A stretch of DNA of 64,000 nt from Lunularia cruciata (taxonomy: Eukaryota; Streptophyta; Marchantiopsida; Lunulariales; Lunulariaceae), in the NCBI GenBank assembly GCA_948567375.1, contig OX419761.1:45014501-45078500 (forward strand). Reading direction: 5' to 3'. Position numbers and translations under genes: made by a program. The notes beneath the pieces are model-generated. The model saw only the letters and a list, made by a program, of their open reading frames with translations, was not told where the DNA came from and searched no databases. The first letter of the stretch is position 1; the number at the start of each line of letters is the position of its first letter. This document shows positions 59,640 to 64,000 of the stretch, piece by piece.

Positions 59640-59897
59640 AGTACGTCTTCCACTCCTATGATAGTTACAACAAATACTTGGGAGCCAAATTTTCAACCCA
59701 AGCTTACAAGAGAGGAAAGAAAGAGGGTTTGGAGGTTCTTGAGGAGCTACATGAGTTGTTTTGCCTTTAGTATGAAGGATTTGGGTGCTTTGACAAGACC
59801 TGGTTATTGGATTGAGCTGACTAGAAATACTCCAATTGTCCAACACCCCTATCAATATAGTGACATGGAAAGAGCACTAATTTAGAGCTAGAGTAGA
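59640..59897 (+). pseudogene. Element D, start of the RT region
   Basis: 59658-59885 is open: WRFLRSYMSCFAFSMKDLGA and QHPYQYSDMERALI match the pre-RT text of C at 50060-50230. Cut off by insertion of element E. Confidence 0.8.
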
Positions 59898-60311
59898 TGT
59901 AACAATATATCATTTAACAACAAAGTTAGTTAGGGCTAACAAAGTAGTGAATATGCCAAATTAGCCTAGAATATTCTAGAAGTATCTAAGAAGCTTCTTG
60001 GGAAGCTTCTTGGCTAGCTTAGCTTGCACTCCAAGTAAATAGCTTCTAAAGGAAGCTTCTAGAATCTTCTAACTAGCTTAGCTTACAAGCCAAATAAGCA
60101 ACTTCTAGAAGGAAGCTTCTTGGTTAATTTGGCTTGCACTCCAAGAAAGTGGCTCAAGGAAGCCTCTTGAGAAGCTTCTCAAGAGCCTTGTATGCTCCCT
60201 ATAAATACCAAATTCAAAGCTCATGCTAGGCATTTGGAGTTCACCCACATTCAAGTGTCCCAATATGATCTTCCATTCTCATATTTCTCTCCTTAGTCTT
60301 GGTCTTTTACA
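59898..60311 (+). repeat. 5' LTR of element E
   Basis: 414 bp, TGTAACAATATATC...TCTTTTACA. Shares with the F LTRs a TATA-like TATAAATACC (60201-60210), CTCATGCTAGGCATT and the AAGCTTCT-rich repeats (fewer copies than F). Confidence 0.9.
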
Positions 60312-60312
60312 T

Positions 60313-60324
60313 TGGTATCAGAGT
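60313..60324 (+). other. Primer binding site of element E (initiator tRNA-Met)
   Basis: TGGTATCAGAGT matches 11 of 12 bases of the initiator tRNA-Met site and starts one base after the LTR. Confidence 0.9.
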
Positions 60325-60333
60325 AGGAATGGG

Positions 60334-61420
60334 ATGGATGGAATTTATGGATCACCAAATCCACCTCCGCCAAACCATTGGGATTTTTGTATCAAAGTAC
60401 TACCTAAGCATCGTTTCACACAATTCATCACCTCATGCTTTGGGCAAGATGTTTTGCATGCAATCACCTCGTGTGAGGGACCCTTGATACTTCTGATTTT
60501 AACTTATTGAGAAAGGTGGACATGTTGCATCTATGTGTTAATAAATTAGATAAATTGGGAGTTGTGGGATAGAGTAGTAGCTATGGTAACAATACGTGAT
60601 GTTATCATTGCTATGAGCAACAAATTGAGCACCTTACTCCATTGTTGGATGAATAAGATCATCAATGACAAGAACATGTAGAGAGAGCACCAGTTTGAGA
60701 TGCAAAAGATTGAATCCAATTTCCAAAACTCAAGGTGTTTGAAGCAAGAATCTCTTGTATACAATGGAGAATTTTGTGTTTGATTGCAAATGTTACTTTG
60801 AAACTACCAATCTTCAAGATGAACAAAAATAGATTCTCTTGGCTTCTAGCCAATTGCATGGCATGGAAAAACTTTGGTGGCAATTCTAGTGGAGCGAGTT
60901 GAACAACAAATTTTTGTACCAATCTTGACATGGGTAGACTTCAAGAAATCAATACTTGGTCAATTTCAAACTATAAATGCCACACGAGCCACACAAAATA
61001 AGTTGATAAAGTTGAAGCAGATTGGCTCTATAAGGAGCTATATCATGGAATTCTAGAACATCATCATGAAGATTCTAAATATACAAGAAGGTGAAGTTTT
61101 GGATTGATTTGTGAGGGGCTTGAAATCACAAACAAAATTGGAGGTGATTATGTGAGAGCCACAAAATGTGGAAGAAGCCATGCAATTGGCTGAGCGCTTT
61201 GATTCCTTGGTTGCAACAACTTGGTCTTGACCTTGATCTACACAAAACCTACCAATACACTACACATGTGTGGAAGAACCGACACCAATGGAGATTGATG
61301 ATGTCCAATGGAGATCACTTGGGATAACGGATAAGGAAAGATTGCAACAAAATGGTTGTTGTTTTTATTGTTGCCAAGTTTGATATTGGATTGTTGAATG
61401 TCCACTTAAGAATGGGTGAC
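60334..61420 (+). pseudogene. Element E gag
   Basis: MDGIYGSPNPPPPNHWDFCI starts 20 bp after the primer site. The core (VDFKKSILGQFQTINATRAT, LIKLKQIGSIRSYIMEF) is a retrotransposon gag domain. The zinc knuckle at 61345-61400 reads CFYCCQV, stop, YWIVEC: the His codon is lost. Several TAG/TGA stops. Confidence 0.82.
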
Positions 61421-61559
61421 TCTAACAAATTACCCAGATGGAGTCTGGGCAATTTGTCTGTGGGAGTCTGTAGAGCACATTGATCAAGGAAACAACAAAT
61501 CCCAATAAGAGATTTTGAGTCACCTATTGGGAACTTGATTAGTTCCAATAGGATTGAAT

Positions 61560-61850
61560 GCTTGACCTATGCAAGTTTGTTTCACTGCAAGGTACAATAT
61601 CTGATCGTGATTATAGGATTTTAGTTGATTTTGGTAGTTCAAAGAATAGCATGTTTATGCAATTAGCAAAGTGAATTGATGATGGTAGATGGTAGAAATG
61701 ATTTTTCATTTTGTACCTTATATCTTGTTACCTTCACGATTGGGAAGGAGTATTTGGAGTGTATGAGGTTTGTAGTGGCACCTCTACACTATGATGTCAT
61801 TCTAAGACTACCTTGGCTTGAATATCATAAGGTTTAATTTGATTGGACTC
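61560..61850 (+). pseudogene. Element E aspartic protease
   Basis: ILVDFGSSKN (61618-61650; DSG changed to DFG) and, after a shift, YDVILRLPWLE (61790-61822). Corresponds to 8840-8523 of F. Confidence 0.78.
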
Positions 61851-61932
61851 GATGACAAATTCAAGTATAACACCAAGGTACAACATCCAATTAGGTTGTA
61901 TGGCACTTTTGAGTAAGACACTTAAGAATAGC

Positions 61933-62172
61933 CAGTCCCAAGATGGGAAGTTGGTAAAGAAAGCAACCATAGAGTAAGCTTTGAAGGAAGAGAAGTCTCA
62001 AGATAGGAAGTTTGTAAGGAAAGTAGCCATAGAGCAAGCTTTGAAGGAAGCGAAGTCCCAAGGTGAGAATTTTATCAAGAAAGCAGCCAAAGAGCAAACC
62101 GTGAAGAAAGATAAGTCTCTAGATGGGAATTTTTTCAATGAAGCAACTATAGAGCAAGCTTTGGAAGATGAT
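61933..62172 (+). repeat. Four 60-bp coding repeats in the protease-RT linker of E
   Basis: Units start at 61933, 61993, 62053 and 62113, each exactly 60 bp, encoding a charged 20-residue repeat of the type KSQDRKFVRKVAIEQALKEA. Element F has about one copy in this position (KSPKNSQSQDEKFISK), so the array expanded in the E lineage. Confidence 0.88.
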
Positions 62173-62239
62173 AAGTTTATTTTTGTGGTGTGGATCAAGC
62201 TGATTGCACAAGGAGAATTGGAAGAGAGTTAAGAGTGTC

Positions 62240-62770
62240 ATTGAGCAATGGTCGATCAAATAGTTTAGGAGTTTGCAGATGTGTTTCCAAATGATCTACC
62301 AAAGGGACCACCCTCTGATCAAGGTATGCCCTTCAAGATTGAGTTATTACTAAGGAATACTCTAGTGAGTAGACCAATCTATTAGCTCTCACCAAAGGAG
62401 TTGGAGGAATTGTGAACAACACTCACGGAGTTGTTGGAGAAGGATTTCATATGACACAGTACATCTCCTTGGGAAGCACCGATACTATTTGTTCCAAAGA
62501 AGGATGGAGGATTTTGTTTTTGTATTGATTACCATGAGCTCAATAAACAAATACTGAAGAATGTATACCTCTTGCCTCAGATTGATGACTTGCTTGATCA
62601 ATTGAGTGGAGCACAATATTTCTCTAAGTTGGATCTTCATAATGGCTACATGTAAATCCCTATTGATAGGGAAGATGTGCAAAAGACTGACTTTCACACA
62701 AGGTATGGACATTTTGAGTGGAGAGTTTTGCCTTTTGGGCTCACTAATGCTCTAGTAGTTTTCATGGATC
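62240..62770 (+). pseudogene. Element E reverse transcriptase, N-terminal part
   Basis: Reads FADVFPNDLPKGPP-like lead-in, [40 protein letters not shown] and [15 protein letters not shown], then is cut at 62770 by the solo LTR. The strand opposite a stretch of RT finger motifs matches F at 8060-7900. Confidence 0.85.
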
Positions 62771-63455
62771 TATAACACACATTTGTGCATGTATGTATTG
62801 TGATATTTAATTTGGTATTATTGGTACTTGATAGATATTATTTATATAAAGAGAAAAGATGGTTATACCTTAATCATGGTTAGCTAAATTTAGTCATAGC
62901 TAAGATAAAGGGGACCTTGCTTTAGAGGAAGTAGAAAAGATGAGCACCACTATTTTGGATTCTAGTGTGTTGACTTGGTATTATTCCTAGGTGTTTGGCT
63001 TTGAGGAAAGAGTTGAGAACTTGGGCATGCAAGCCTTCTTGTTTTGGATTCTTCTATAGTCCAAGGATAGCCCATGTGAAGGAATCTTTGACTTAGTGGT
63101 TGGGTCAAGATAAGATCACGTGCATAGTGGAATATACCCATGTGGATAGATTTTTTTTTATACTTTTTGACTTTACTTGGCTTTTAGCCTAGTAACTTGG
63201 GTTACTCCAATATTAGTAACTTTAGTGTGTAACTATTTCACAAGTATATAAACAAGGGGTGAGGAGGTTCTCATCATCCTTTCATTTGCAACTATCTCTC
63301 TCTCATTGAGTTCTCTAGTGAGCAATGGCTTGAGTCTTGGAGTGTTAGCCTTGGAGGAATATGATGGAGTTGGGGTTCTTTGCATTCTTAGTCCATGGTG
63401 CACTCCATAATAGCAATCAGACGTTCATCTTGAGTGAGAGACAAGATGGCTCACA
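62771..63455 (-). repeat. Solo LTR of the element B family
   Basis: 685 bp, the reverse complement of the B LTR over its whole length (TATAACACACATTTGTGCATG ... GAGACAAGATGGCTCACA), first TG mutated to TA. The RT frame of E resumes directly after it. Flanks GATC (62767-62770) and AATC (63456-63459) fit a 4-bp target duplication with one G-to-A change. No internal part, so produced by LTR-LTR recombination. Confidence 0.9.
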
Positions 63456-63459
63456 AATC

Positions 63460-64000
63460 ATATGTATCAAATGTTGGATTGACTGTTGGATCAATACGTG
63501 GGAATGTTCTTGGATGATTTCTTAAAATACAGTAAGATAGAGGAAAAACATCTAAATCACATGTGAAAAGTCCTAAGATGACTATGACAGTGGAAGTTTT
63601 ATTGCAAGAAGTTGAAATGTACCTTTTGGCAGAAGGAAGTTATTTTCTTTGCGCCACAAGATCTCATTGGAGGAGATCAAGATGGAAGAGTAGAAAATCA
63701 AGGCCATCATTGATTGGCCTACTCTAAAGGTACTATTGAAGTACAAGCATTTAGTGGATTGGCTAGCTTTTACCAATCGTTCATCCACTACTATGCTCAT
63801 GTAATTGCATCATGTAATTGATCGATCTCTTGGGAAAGAACTTGAACTTTCAATGGACCAGCAAGCACAAAGAAGCATTCCATAAGCTAAAACATATGGT
63901 GTCTTCAAGACCAATTCTTCAACTATATGATCCTCAACTACTATTTGTGGTTGATTTTGATGCTTCTAACTTTGCAATTGGAGCCGTGTTGCAACAAGAA
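63460..64000 (+). pseudogene. Element E reverse transcriptase C-terminal part and RNase H start
   Basis: Resumes with HMYQMLD, stop, LLDQYVGMFLDDFLKYSK (catalytic LDD, 63505-63515) and continues through MYLLAEGSYFL, ASFYQSFIHYYAHV-like text to RPILQLYDPQLLFVVDFDAS and AIGAVLQQE of RNase H at the right edge. Confidence 0.83.

Larger units (their letters stand above)
56838..59897 (+). mobile_element. Element D: second, partial copy of the DNMT-bearing C family
   Basis: Co-linear with 47180-50210 of element C: end of gag, protease, methyltransferase and start of RT. It begins at GGTGGTAAAGG (56838), with no LTR, and is cut at 59897 by the LTR of element E; the remainder of RT would lie beyond the right edge. 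Confidence 0.85.
59898..64000 (+). mobile_element. Ty3/gypsy element E (F family), runs off right edge, holds a solo LTR
   Basis: 5' LTR 59898-60311, primer site 60313-60324, gag, protease, repeat-bearing linker and RT/RNase H on the plus strand. Gag start, zinc knuckle, protease and RNase H match element F. It is inserted in element D and is itself split at 62771-63455 by a solo LTR of the B family. Integrase and 3' LTR are outside the window. Confidence 0.9.

Overview
This is nuclear DNA of a streptophyte plant. Spliced GT-AG genes, Ty3/gypsy elements primed by initiator tRNA-Met, a chromodomain integrase and very many TAG/TGA nonsense mutations (as expected from decay of methylated CAG and CGA) all point that way. 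I cannot name the species. A Ty3/gypsy family carrying a DNA methyltransferase, plus a bacterial-looking SDR and a full-length IMPACT/YIH1-type gene, makes me lean to a non-flowering lineage, but this is inference.

Layout. 1-4.74 kb: minus-strand Ty3/gypsy element A, cut by the left edge. 4.86-10.50 kb: complete but decayed minus-strand chromovirus F with two LTRs and a perfect 5-bp target duplication (TCCTT). 10.85-11.86 kb: remnant of an element-encoded nuclease-like domain. 12-19 kb: gene island, visibly less AT-rich, with two intact genes on the plus strand: a four-exon SDR (13.60-15.20 kb) and an intronless IMPACT-family gene (17.03-17.99 kb). 19.8-27.3 kb: very AT-rich, no gene recognised. 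27.6-29.9 and 31.6-33.3 kb (minus): two long coiled-coil pseudogenes that keep one frame while collecting stops. 33.5-53.1 kb: plus-strand Ty3/gypsy element C, with its LTR-gag part duplicated in tandem and a younger minus-strand Ty3/gypsy element B (38.67-46.49 kb) inserted in its gag. 53.6-56.2 kb: a plus-strand coiled-coil pseudogene homologous to the 27.6-29.9 kb one. 56.84-59.90 kb: D, a second copy of the C family, interrupted by E (59.90 kb to the right edge), a plus-strand relative of F that itself holds a solo LTR of the B family (62.77-63.46 kb).

Main discovery. Elements C and D are not ordinary Ty3/gypsy. Between protease and reverse transcriptase they encode a cytosine-C5 DNA methyltransferase domain (motifs I, IV with the PCQ catalytic cysteine, VI with ENI, IX and X, in order, in one frame with point stops), and C ends with a PHD-finger-like zinc domain after the integrase. 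The inferred polyprotein is gag - protease - DNMT - RT - RNase H - integrase - PHD. From memory, methyltransferase-bearing retrotransposons were reported in charophytes and dinoflagellates (de Mendoza et al. 2018); the combination with a terminal PHD reader is the point to check. All copies here are broken.

How things work together. The two host genes are independent single-copy-type genes: a redox enzyme and a predicted regulator of GCN2 signalling. The remainder is a nested stack of elements whose relative ages can be read from insertions: C before B; D before E before the solo LTR; F into older unidentified sequence.
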